Of a DNA stretch of 64,000 bases, positions 15,208 to 23,199 are shown piece after piece (the stretch's first letter is position 1; each line of letters starts with the position of its first letter). Source of the stretch: Faecalibacterium sp. (GTDB lineage: Bacteria > Bacillota > Clostridia > Oscillospirales > Ruminococcaceae). Where the stretch lies: assembly GCA_029264955.1 (NCBI GenBank), contig JARHYC010000011.1, positions 1-64,000 on the forward strand, given 5' to 3'. The translations under genes were made by a program, and so were the position numbers. Under the pieces are notes generated by a model. It ran no database searches. It had not been told where the DNA came from and was given only the letters and a program-made list of their open reading frames with translations.

Positions 15208-16391
15208 TAGATTACGATCGTCTGTTTTCGCCCCGTGCGGTGGCAATGCGTCCTTCGGGCATCCGCAAGTTTTTTGATTTGGCAGCAGAAATGCCGGAGT
15301 GCATCAGTCTGGGTGTGGGCGAACCTGATTTCAAGACCCCTTGGGTTGTTCGCGATGCAGGTATTGAGAGTTTGGAAATGGGGCGTACCCGCTATACCGC
15401 AAATGCAGGCCTGAAAGAGCTGCGTGTGCAGATCAGCCGCTATTTAGAACGCCGTATGAACCTGCAATATGATCCGATTCATCAGATTTTGGTGACAGTG
15501 GGCGGCAGTGAAGCGATTGACCTGTGTGTTCGTGCACTGGTATCTCCGGGTGATGAAGTCATCATTCCAGAACCCAGCTTTGTCTGCTATGACCCGATTA
15601 CTACGCTGGTAGGCGGTGTGCCGGTTCCGGTAGCCTGCCGACAGGAAGATGATTTCCGCCTGAAGGCTGCGGATTTGAAAGCGGCAATTACCCCAAACAC
15701 TAAACTACTGATTTTGCCTTTCCCCAACAACCCCACGGGTGCTGTGTTGGAAAAGCAGGATCTGGAGGAAATTGCAGAGGTTCTGCGTGGTACCGATATC
15801 ATGGTACTGAGTGATGAAATCTATGCGGAGCTGACTTATGGCGGCAAACATATCTCGATTGCATCCATTCCGGGGATGGCGGAGCGCACGGTTGTAGTGA
15901 ACGGATTTTCCAAGGCATATGCAATGACAGGCTGGCGTTTGGGCTATGCCTGCGGACCGGAACCGGTAATCCAGTTGATGACCAAAATCCATCAGCTGGC
16001 GATTATGAGTGCGCCCACCACCAGCCAGTACGCAGCAATCGTGGCAATGCGGGACTGCGATGGCGAAATTGAGCAGATGCGAGAAGAGTATAATCAGCGC
16101 CGCCGCTATCTGGTAAAGGCATTTAACGATATTGGTTTGACCTGCTTTGAGCCGAAGGGCGCATTTTATGTGTTCCCATGTATCAAGTCGCTTGGAATGA
16201 CCAGTCAGGAATTCTGCCAAACGCTGCTGAAGGAAAAGCATGTGGCACTGGTTCCCGGCGATGCCTTTGGCACATCTGGTGAGGGGTACTGCCGTGTCAG
16301 CTATGCTTACTCGGTAGAGCATTTGCAGGAAGCCATGAAGCGTGTGCGTGCCTTTGTTGAGGAGCGTACTGGTGCAAGCAAGGCGGAATAA
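15204..16391 (+). CDS. Class I/II PLP-dependent aminotransferase
   Basis: 395 aa starting at GTG 15204, which overlaps the stop of the Lrp gene by 4 nt. Fold-type I landmarks: SLGVGEPDFKTP near 35-46, the substrate/PLP stacking region EPSFVCYDP, LPFPNNPTGA at 171-180 (PLP-binding Asn), DEIYAELTYGG, and the Schiff-base Lys237 in NGFSKAYAMTGWRLGY. It resembles AspC/PatA/AraT-type aminotransferases; the substrate (aromatic, aspartate or N-acetyl-LL-diaminopimelate) cannot be fixed. It is translationally coupled to Lrp and to the DUF362 gene 2 nt downstream. Confidence 0.93.
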   Translation: MIDYDRLFSPRAVAMRPSGIRKFFDLAAEMPECISLGVGEPDFKTPWVVRDAGIESLEMGRTRYTANAGLKELRVQISRYLERRMNLQYDPIHQILVTVGGSEAIDLCVRALVSPGDEVIIPEPSFVCYDPITTLVGGVPVPVACRQEDDFRLKAADLKAAITPNTKLLILPFPNNPTGAVLEKQDLEEIAEVLRGTDIMVLSDEIYAELTYGGKHISIASIPGMAERTVVVNGFSKAYAMTGWRLGYACGPEPVIQLMTKIHQLAIMSAPTTSQYAAIVAMRDCDGEIEQMREEYNQRRRYLVKAFNDIGLTCFEPKGAFYVFPCIKSLGMTSQEFCQTLLKEKHVALVPGDAFGTSGEGYCRVSYAYSVEHLQEAMKRVRAFVEERTGASKAE

Positions 16392-16393
16392 GC

Positions 16394-17563
16394 ATGGAAA
16401 AAACAGTAGTACTGCTGCGTGCGGCATCCTATGATACGGAGATATGCGACGCAGCCGTGGAAAAGATTTTTACATCCTTGCCGGCGGCGCAGCGCATTGG
16501 TCCGGCAAGCCGTGTTTTATTGAAGCCCAATCTGCTGGCGAAACATACACCCGAAGAATCAGTGACGACGCATCCAGCAATTCTGCGCAGTGTAATTCGT
16601 ACCTGCAAAAAGCGTGGTGCGAGGCAAATCGTCGTGGCGGATTCCTCTGGCGGTGTATACAATCCCGCCCAGATCAAATCGGTGTATAAAGCGTCTGGCT
16701 TGTGGGATGTCTGCGAGCAGGAAGGCGTGGAGTGTTACACGGCTTGCGAAAGCGGTGTGCGCAGTGTAAAAAACGGTTGGGTCGTACAGGAATTTACGCT
16801 GTTGCAGCCGGTTTTGGATGCAGATTTTATTATTGATTTGCCCAAGTTCAAAACGCACGTGATGACCGGTATGACAGCAGCTTGTAAGAATATGTTTGGT
16901 ACAATTCCCGGTTTGCAGAAAGCAGAATGGCATATGCGCTTCCCGGATAAAGATCGCTTTGGTCATATGCTGATTGATTTGCTGGAAACCGTGCGCCCTG
17001 ACATGGCAGTTTTGGATGCTGTCATGGGCATGGAAGGGGATGGTCCTGCTGGTGGTACAGCCCGTAAAGTCGGTATGATTTTGGGCAGTGAGGATTTATT
17101 GAATCTGGATCTTTGCTGTGCGGACTTGATGGGACTTGACCCTATGCGGGTACCATATCTCGCAGCGGGACAGGAGCGAAAATTGTGTGCATCTCGGTTT
17201 AACCCGGCGGATTTGATTGGCGATACCGATGCGTATCGTCCCATCGAGGGATGGCAGCTGCCGTCCAGTTATGTAAGCGGCGGCGGTGCGAATACGGATT
17301 TTGCCTATGGTGGACGTATTCCAAAATGTTTTGCGCCGCTGGCACAAGAAGCAGAAAAATGGGTTGCTCCCCACCCTGTGGTGAATCGCAAGCTGTGTGT
17401 CGGCTGCGGCAAGTGTGCAGAAATTTGTCCCCAGCACACCATTGAGATGAAAAATGGGAAATCTCGGATTCATGCGAAAAACTGTATTCGTTGTTTTTGT
17501 TGCCACGAGATGTGCCCGGTAAAGGCCATTGATATCAAACAGCTGGCGCTGTTCCGGCTGTGA
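16394..17563 (+). CDS. DUF362 domain protein with C-terminal 2[4Fe-4S] ferredoxin domain
   Basis: 389 aa. The DUF362 part (about 1-300) includes VLLKPNLLAKHTPEESVTTHP, IVVADSSGG and INDLPKFKTHVMTGMT-like IDLPKFKTHVMTGMTAACKN. Two bacterial ferredoxin motifs close the protein: CVGCGKCAEICP and CIRCFCCHEMCP, each able to hold a [4Fe-4S] cluster. Function unknown; it is presumably a redox-linked enzyme. It lies 2 nt after the aminotransferase, in the Lrp operon, so a link with amino-acid metabolism is plausible but inferred. ispE begins 22 nt after its stop. Confidence 0.88.
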   Translation: MEKTVVLLRAASYDTEICDAAVEKIFTSLPAAQRIGPASRVLLKPNLLAKHTPEESVTTHPAILRSVIRTCKKRGARQIVVADSSGGVYNPAQIKSVYKASGLWDVCEQEGVECYTACESGVRSVKNGWVVQEFTLLQPVLDADFIIDLPKFKTHVMTGMTAACKNMFGTIPGLQKAEWHMRFPDKDRFGHMLIDLLETVRPDMAVLDAVMGMEGDGPAGGTARKVGMILGSEDLLNLDLCCADLMGLDPMRVPYLAAGQERKLCASRFNPADLIGDTDAYRPIEGWQLPSSYVSGGGANTDFAYGGRIPKCFAPLAQEAEKWVAPHPVVNRKLCVGCGKCAEICPQHTIEMKNGKSRIHAKNCIRCFCCHEMCPVKAIDIKQLALFRL

Positions 17564-17585
17564 TGGATCGAAAAAAGGAGTAGGT

Positions 17586-18464
17586 ATGGAAAAGCTGACA
17601 GTTTTGGCACCTGCTAAGGTGAACCTTGCGCTGGATGTGGTCGGCGTGTTCCCCAATGGATACCATGATTTGGATATGGTCATGCAGGCTTTGACTTTAT
17701 GTGAGCGTATTACGTTGGAAAAAGCAGATGATTTGTATTTGACTTTGCCGGGCAGTGATCTGCCCGCGGACGACAGTAATATTGCACTGAAGGCGGCGAG
17801 AGCATTTTTCCATTATACGGGGCTGGATGCTGGCGTATCCATTACGGTAGAAAAGAATACCCCCGTACAGGCTGGTATGGGCGGCGGAAGTGCAGATGCA
17901 GCGGGTGTTCTGTTTGGTTTGAATGAGCTGTATGCGGATATACTGCCTCGCAAGCTGTCGATGAGTGAGCTTTTGGCGTTGGGCGAGCCCTTGGGTGCAG
18001 ATGTTCCCTTTGCTTTGATGGGAGGTACCTGCCGCGTACGAGGGATCGGTAATCTACTGTGCGCATTGCCCCCGATGCCGGACTGTGGCATGGTGGTGAT
18101 TATGCCGGAACAGGGGGTGTCGACCCCAGCGGCATTTAAGGCGTTCGATGCAGTGGAATCTCCTTGGCATCCGGATGTATCTGGTTTGGATGCCGCTTTG
18201 CGCAAAGGTGATTTTGCCGGCGTTTGTGCCGCAGCAGGCAATGCATTGGAAGCTGTGGGCAGCAGCCCAGATACGCCTGCCATCAAACAGGCATTGATGG
18301 AAAGCGGTGCAAAGACCGCATTGATGACCGGCAGCGGTGCGGCTGTTTTTGGTTTGTATGCTTCTCTGAAAGATGCAAACAAAGCGGCGGAACAGCTGCG
18401 TCAGACCTATCGCCGTGTTTATGTAACGGCACCGCTGCCTTACGGACCTTATGTAGATGGTTAA
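17586..18464 (+). CDS. ispE: 4-diphosphocytidyl-2-C-methyl-D-erythritol kinase
   Basis: 292 aa from ATG 17586 with AAGGAG upstream. A GHMP kinase of the MEP pathway to isoprenoids: the N-terminal APAKVNLALDVVGVFPNGYHDL signature, the ATP-binding glycine loop PVQAGMGGGSADAAG at about 94-108, and the C-terminal MTGSGAAVFGLY motif. It phosphorylates CDP-methylerythritol in the cytoplasm. It follows the DUF362 gene closely and precedes spoIIR in the same direction, with a terminator hairpin between. Confidence 0.96.
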   Translation: MEKLTVLAPAKVNLALDVVGVFPNGYHDLDMVMQALTLCERITLEKADDLYLTLPGSDLPADDSNIALKAARAFFHYTGLDAGVSITVEKNTPVQAGMGGGSADAAGVLFGLNELYADILPRKLSMSELLALGEPLGADVPFALMGGTCRVRGIGNLLCALPPMPDCGMVVIMPEQGVSTPAAFKAFDAVESPWHPDVSGLDAALRKGDFAGVCAAAGNALEAVGSSPDTPAIKQALMESGAKTALMTGSGAAVFGLYASLKDANKAAEQLRQTYRRVYVTAPLPYGPYVDG

Positions 18465-18493
18465 TCCCAAAAGAGAATAAGTTTGGAAAAAAT

Positions 18494-18532
18494 GCCCATC
18501 CTTTGATTGTTCAAAAAAAGGAGGGCTTTTTT
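18494..18532 (+). terminator. Intrinsic terminator that contains the spoIIR ribosome binding site
   Basis: GCCC-A-TCCTTT (18494-18504) pairs with AAAGGA-GGGC (18517-18526), with one bulged A and a 12-nt loop, and six T residues (18527-18532) follow directly. The next base is the A of the spoIIR ATG. The 3' arm AAAGGAGGGC is also the only Shine-Dalgarno for spoIIR. The hairpin thus would both end ispE transcripts and hide the start site. Confidence 0.8.
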
Positions 18533-19135
18533 ATGGATAGAAACGAGGATTTTTCTCGTTGGCTCAGTCTTGCATTGGGGTTGGTGCTGGCATTTGTATG
18601 GACAGTCAGACAAAACCAGTTTGCAGCCGTATGCAATCAGGTCAGAGCAGATACCCTGCGGCTACATATTGTAGCAGCCAGCGATACTGTAGCAGATCAA
18701 AGCCTGAAACTGCGAGTGAGGGATGCTGTTTTACAGGAAACGGCACGTCTATGCAAAAATGCACCGAACCAAGAGACTGCAAAAGAAATTCTGGCAGGCA
18801 ACTTACCGCAAATTACCTATACAGCGGGACGTGTTTTATCCATGGTAGGTCGCCCTATGGCAGTGAAAGCAGAAATGGAAAACGGGTATTTTACCACGTC
18901 GCATTATCCCAGTGTGACGTTGCCGGCAGGTAGTTATGACGCACTGCGTATTACATTGGGTGAAGGAAACGGGCATAATTGGTGGTGCTGTTTGTATCCG
19001 GCACTGTGTCTTTCCGCGGCAACTGCGGCCTATGCGGAGAAATCGGAAAATACAGTTGTGACAGCCGGCGGTTTTGAAGTACGCTTCGCTCTTGTGGAGT
19101 GGTGGGAAAAATTACAAATAAAAAAGAAAAAGTAG
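18533..19135 (+). CDS. spoIIR: Stage II sporulation protein R (SpoIIR)
   Basis: 200 aa from ATG 18533. An N-terminal membrane segment or signal (SLALGLVLAFVWTV, about 10-25) precedes the SpoIIR domain: LRLHIVAASDTVADQSLKLRVRD near 40-60 and the C-terminal NWWCCLYPALC. In Bacillus it is exported from the forespore and triggers SpoIIGA to process pro-sigma-E in the mother cell. I see no sigma-F-type promoter in the short gap after ispE. The start is unusual because its Shine-Dalgarno is within a terminator hairpin. Confidence 0.92.
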   Translation: MDRNEDFSRWLSLALGLVLAFVWTVRQNQFAAVCNQVRADTLRLHIVAASDTVADQSLKLRVRDAVLQETARLCKNAPNQETAKEILAGNLPQITYTAGRVLSMVGRPMAVKAEMENGYFTTSHYPSVTLPAGSYDALRITLGEGNGHNWWCCLYPALCLSAATAAYAEKSENTVVTAGGFEVRFALVEWWEKLQIKKKK

Positions 19136-19189
19136 TACACGATGTACCCCCTTGCGGCATAGACTGAGCATGAGGAGGTGCATAGCACA

Positions 19190-19660
19190 ATGGCAAAACC
19201 TGAATATTACGCAACCTATCGAAAGGGAAACTCTGGACCCGATGTATCCCTGGTTCAAATCTGGCTGAACGGCCTACGCAACAAGTACAACTGCATCAAG
19301 GAACTGACAGTGGATGGAAAATTCGGCTCTAAGACGCAGAACGCTGTGAAATGTTTCCAGTGTGTGACTGGCCTGACCATGGATGGCGTAGTTGGTCCCA
19401 ATACCTGGAATGCACTGTATGACCATTACGCGGCACAAGTCGCACCCAGTGAGCAGTACCCCGGCACCAATATGGTAAATGGCAGCCGCGGTGCAACCGT
19501 CAAGAGCGCACAGGAGCGACTGAATGTGCATGGTCATCAGCTGAGCACGGACGGCATTATGGGCAGCAAGACTGTACACGCAGTACGGGATTTTCAGCAG
19601 GATCGGGGTCTGTCTGTGGATGGCATAATCGGCGTGCAGACCTGGGCAGCGCTGTATTGA
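19190..19660 (+). CDS. Tandem peptidoglycan-binding-domain protein
   Basis: 156 aa from ATG 19190 (GAGGAGGTG upstream). It is made almost entirely of two PG_binding_1 repeats: ELTVDGKFGSKTQNAVKCFQ...TMDGVVGPNTWNALY (about 38-77) and QLSTDGIMGSKTVHAVRDFQ...SVDGIIGVQTWAALY (about 117-156). There is no signal peptide, catalytic domain or membrane segment. Such repeats bind cell-wall peptides and occur in sporulation/cortex proteins. Being next to spoIIR suggests a spore-coat or cortex role, or export by a route not visible in sequence. Confidence 0.88.
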   Translation: MAKPEYYATYRKGNSGPDVSLVQIWLNGLRNKYNCIKELTVDGKFGSKTQNAVKCFQCVTGLTMDGVVGPNTWNALYDHYAAQVAPSEQYPGTNMVNGSRGATVKSAQERLNVHGHQLSTDGIMGSKTVHAVRDFQQDRGLSVDGIIGVQTWAALY

Positions 19661-19710
19661 TGCCACGATAGGTAATAATTGTGACAATGAGTAAGACTGC
19701 ATAAGAGGAG

Positions 19711-19741
19711 TAGGCATCCCAATTATGGGATGCCTATTTTG
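19711..19741 (+). terminator. Intrinsic terminator
   Basis: TAGGCATCCCA (19711-19721) and TGGGATGCCTA (19726-19736) form an 11-bp stem with a 4-nt loop and TTTT after it. Confidence 0.85.
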
Positions 19742-19812
19742 GTATTCTGAAAAAAGAGAAAGTATGATATGATGGATGTTACAATATTACATAGGGAAAG
19801 GCGGTCAAAATC

Positions 19813-22800
19813 ATGCTGCATTTGATTCTTGGTCCTGCAGGAACAGGAAAAACCAGCTTGCTTTACCAGCAGATTGAAGCGCTGGCGGCACAAAAAAAGA
19901 AAAGTATCCTGCTGGTGCCGGAACAGTTTACTTCCAGCACAGAAGGGCGAATTTATCACACACTGGGCGATGCAGGTTCCGGCATGGTGGAGAGTTTGTC
20001 ATTTACCTCGCTAGCGGAGCGCATTTTGTCTGCCTGCGGCGGTTCGGCTCTGCCAACGCTGAGCGATGCGGGTCGTGCGGTGCTGGTACGCCGTGCCATG
20101 ACTGAACTGGGCGAAAAGGTGCGCCATTATCGCCGCCATCGGCGCAGTGCAGCATTTTGCAGTCTGGCTGCCGAGACGATTGATGAATTTAAGAGTGCCG
20201 GTATTTCTCCTGCTCAGCTGACCGAGCTTTCGGCAGGGTGCGGTGCAGGCCGGGAAAAGCTGGAAGAACTGGCTTTGATTTACGGCACCTATGAAGCATT
20301 GCTGGCGCAGACGGGTATGGACCCTTCGGATCGGTTGACGCGCGCGGCAGACCGGCTGGAAACGGCAGTTTCCGAGGGAAACGTGCCAGCGTTTTTGCAG
20401 GATCGGGAAGTCTTTATTGACGAGTTTGACACATTCAATGCGCCCAAAAAACGGCTTCTGGCCATGCTCATGTCCATTGCGCCGCAGGTGACGGTTGCAC
20501 TGTGCGCAGATGGTCAGCCCGCACGGGAAGGCGATTTGAGTTTGCTTTCCGGTGGCCGGCGTATGGCATTGGGGTTGAAGCAGCTGGCGAACCGTGCGGG
20601 GATTTCGGTAGCAAAGCCAACCGTTTTGACAGAAGATTTGCGCCATGCAGGTGCACCCGGTTTGGCTGCGTTGACCCACTGGCTGGAACAAGAGGGCGAA
20701 GGCGAAGATATACCGGCAAACCCGGAGGAAATCCGCCTGTATGCGGCTTCGGACCGAGACGATGAAGTGCGTGCAGTAGCAGCAGCGATTCGGCATTTGG
20801 TACAGGCGGGCACTCATTATCGGGAAATTGCAGTAGTTTGCCGCAATACGCCGGATTATCAGGCAGCCATTCGGTACGAATTCCGTTTGGCGGGGATTCC
20901 GCTGTATTGCGATGAAGCTACTACACCGGAGTTTTGCGCACCCGCTTGCGCAGTAAAAGCATTGCTGGGATTGGTTCGTGGTATTGACTACAACGAAAAT
21001 ATGGCTGCTCTGGCAAAAACAGGGTTGTGCAGTCTGACCGAACGACAGATTTGTGCGCTGGATAACTATGTTTATACTTGGAGTCCCCGCCGTGCAGATT
21101 GGCAGCAGCCATTTAATCGAAATCCGCAGGGATTTGGCGAAGCAACGCGCGTGACAGAGGAAGAAAAAGAAGATTTAGAGCTGGCAGAACAGGCACGGCA
21201 GAGGTTGCAGCCTATTATTGAAAAGCTGCGCACTCGTGCCAAGGATGCGGATGCTGCTGCACTGAGCAAAGCATTGTATTTGTGCCTGAAAGAATTGGGT
21301 GCAGAAGAATGTCAGCAGCAGCTGGCAGATCAGCTGCGCCAACGGGAGGGAATTCCTGCTGCACAGGAAGCAGCGCGTGAGTGGAACATCGTGATGCAGC
21401 TGCTGAACCAGATGACCAACCTTTTGGGTGGCGAAGTGCTGAATGGCAGCGAGTATTCGGAACTATTCCAGCTACTGCTGCGCAGCTCTGATTTGGGGCA
21501 TATTCCACAGATGATGGATGCAGTGATTTTTACCTCGGCGGGTAAAATGCGTCTGGATGATCCGGCATATGTGTTTGTGCTGGGCTTGGCAGAAAATGAA
21601 TTTCCACAGGCACCCGGAGATCGTGGACTTTTGACCCATACGGATCGAGATCAGCTGATGGCACAGAATGTGGATTTGCCGGATTCCTTTGAAAACCGTG
21701 CAGTGCGTGAACAGATTTGTTTTTATAAGGCTTTGACGGCGCCCAGTAAAGGCTTGTGGCTCAGTTGGCCGGAAGGCCAGGCTCTGCCTTTGACAGGTGC
21801 GCTGGAAATGCTGCGCACGAATGGACTGAAAGAACCCACATTTGTTCCGCTGGATTATGCAGCAACTCCGGCAGCAGCGCTAGACCATTTGGGCAGTATT
21901 TGGAATAACAATGATCAGGAAACCGCTGACCTGTATGCTGCCTTACAAAAGCAGCCCGAAACAACGGATCTTTTGGCAGCGATGCGCCGTACCGCACAGG
22001 ATAAACCCTGTGAGATTCTGGATTTGGATACTATGGCAGAAATGCTGGGCAATGCAGTGCGTATTTCGCCCAGCCAGATGGAAAAGTATTACAGTTGTCG
22101 ATATGGATACTTCTTGCAATATGTATTGGGCTTGCGTCCCCGCCAGAAAGCGGAGCTGACCCCAAACCATAGCGGCAGCCTGATGCACTGGGTTTTGCAG
22201 ATGGCGCTGGACCCGCAGCCCAATCCATATTCAGAGTGGAAACCTGCCCCGTTACCGGAGATGACGGACGAACAGTGCGCAGAACTTGCCAGCCGACTGA
22301 CGGATGAATATGTACGGCTGTATATGCCGGATTCGACAGCACGATTTGCCTACTTGATTCGTCGCTTGAAGCGCAGCTTGTCTGGATTGTTGGTTTACTT
22401 GCGGGATGAAGAGCGTCAAGGCAGTTTTGCTCCGGCAGCTTGCGAATTAGACATTGGCAAGGGGACAGGTTGTCTGCCGCCCCAGATTTATCAACTGCCC
22501 AATGGCAAAACAGTGGAAATTATTGGTACGGTGGACCGTACCGACACTTGGACTGACGAGGACGGTCAACAGTGGGTGCGTGTGGTGGACTACAAAACTG
22601 GCACAAAATCCTTCGATTTGAAAGAAGTGTACTGCGGTCTGGATTGCCAGATGCTTTTGTATTTGTTTACCCTCACAAAAGATGAAAGCGGCTGCTTTAC
22701 TGGGGCGAAACCGGCAGGTGTGTTGTATCTGCTGGCAGACGCAAGCCCGGAACAGACAAAACGTAACGCAGCACCTGCTCCTATCTGCAAGCTGGATGGC

Positions 22801-23199
22801 CTAGTCAATGACTTGCCGCGTGTGTATCACGCTATGGATGCGGAAGAAACGGGGCAATATTTGCCCTTTGATTTCCAGAACGGAAAGCCTAACCCTCGAA
22901 AGAAAAAGTATTTGGCGGATGGCGCAAAGCTGGAACGTATTAGTCAGCACATGGAAACGCTGGTCACGGATATGGCGACAGAACTGTATGCGGGAAGAAT
23001 CGAGGCAAAACCGCTGTGTACTTCCAATCGAGACAGTTGCCGGTTCTGCGACTTTTCGCTGATCTGCCGCCACGAAAAGGGCTTTAATGAGCGGGAACTG
23101 GATGCACCGAAAGATCCGTTTGGTGAACCGATTCCAGAACCAGAAGGCGAAAGCGCTGAAACAGAGAATAAGCAGCAGGAGGGGAAGAAAAATGTCTGA
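19813..23199 (+). CDS. addB: ATP-dependent helicase/nuclease subunit B (AddB)
   Basis: 1128 aa. The Walker A GPAGTGKT lies at residues 7-14. The C-terminal RecB-type nuclease region includes VVDYKTGTKSF and the iron-sulfur pattern: a cysteine in YYSCRYGYFLQYVLGL and the cluster CRFCDFSLIC (C-x2-C-x5-C) near the end, as in Bacillus AddB. With AddA it resects double-strand breaks and recognises Chi-like sites for RecA loading. It overlaps addA by 8 nt (ATGTCTGA), which indicates translational coupling. Confidence 0.96.
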   Translation: MLHLILGPAGTGKTSLLYQQIEALAAQKKKSILLVPEQFTSSTEGRIYHTLGDAGSGMVESLSFTSLAERILSACGGSALPTLSDAGRAVLVRRAMTELGEKVRHYRRHRRSAAFCSLAAETIDEFKSAGISPAQLTELSAGCGAGREKLEELALIYGTYEALLAQTGMDPSDRLTRAADRLETAVSEGNVPAFLQDREVFIDEFDTFNAPKKRLLAMLMSIAPQVTVALCADGQPAREGDLSLLSGGRRMALGLKQLANRAGISVAKPTVLTEDLRHAGAPGLAALTHWLEQEGEGEDIPANPEEIRLYAASDRDDEVRAVAAAIRHLVQAGTHYREIAVVCRNTPDYQAAIRYEFRLAGIPLYCDEATTPEFCAPACAVKALLGLVRGIDYNENMAALAKTGLCSLTERQICALDNYVYTWSPRRADWQQPFNRNPQGFGEATRVTEEEKEDLELAEQARQRLQPIIEKLRTRAKDADAAALSKALYLCLKELGAEECQQQLADQLRQREGIPAAQEAAREWNIVMQLLNQMTNLLGGEVLNGSEYSELFQLLLRSSDLGHIPQMMDAVIFTSAGKMRLDDPAYVFVLGLAENEFPQAPGDRGLLTHTDRDQLMAQNVDLPDSFENRAVREQICFYKALTAPSKGLWLSWPEGQALPLTGALEMLRTNGLKEPTFVPLDYAATPAAALDHLGSIWNNNDQETADLYAALQKQPETTDLLAAMRRTAQDKPCEILDLDTMAEMLGNAVRISPSQMEKYYSCRYGYFLQYVLGLRPRQKAELTPNHSGSLMHWVLQMALDPQPNPYSEWKPAPLPEMTDEQCAELASRLTDEYVRLYMPDSTARFAYLIRRLKRSLSGLLVYLRDEERQGSFAPAACELDIGKGTGCLPPQIYQLPNGKTVEIIGTVDRTDTWTDEDGQQWVRVVDYKTGTKSFDLKEVYCGLDCQMLLYLFTLTKDESGCFTGAKPAGVLYLLADASPEQTKRNAAPAPICKLDGLVNDLPRVYHAMDAEETGQYLPFDFQNGKPNPRKKKYLADGAKLERISQHMETLVTDMATELYAGRIEAKPLCTSNRDSCRFCDFSLICRHEKGFNERELDAPKDPFGEPIPEPEGESAETENKQQEGKKNV

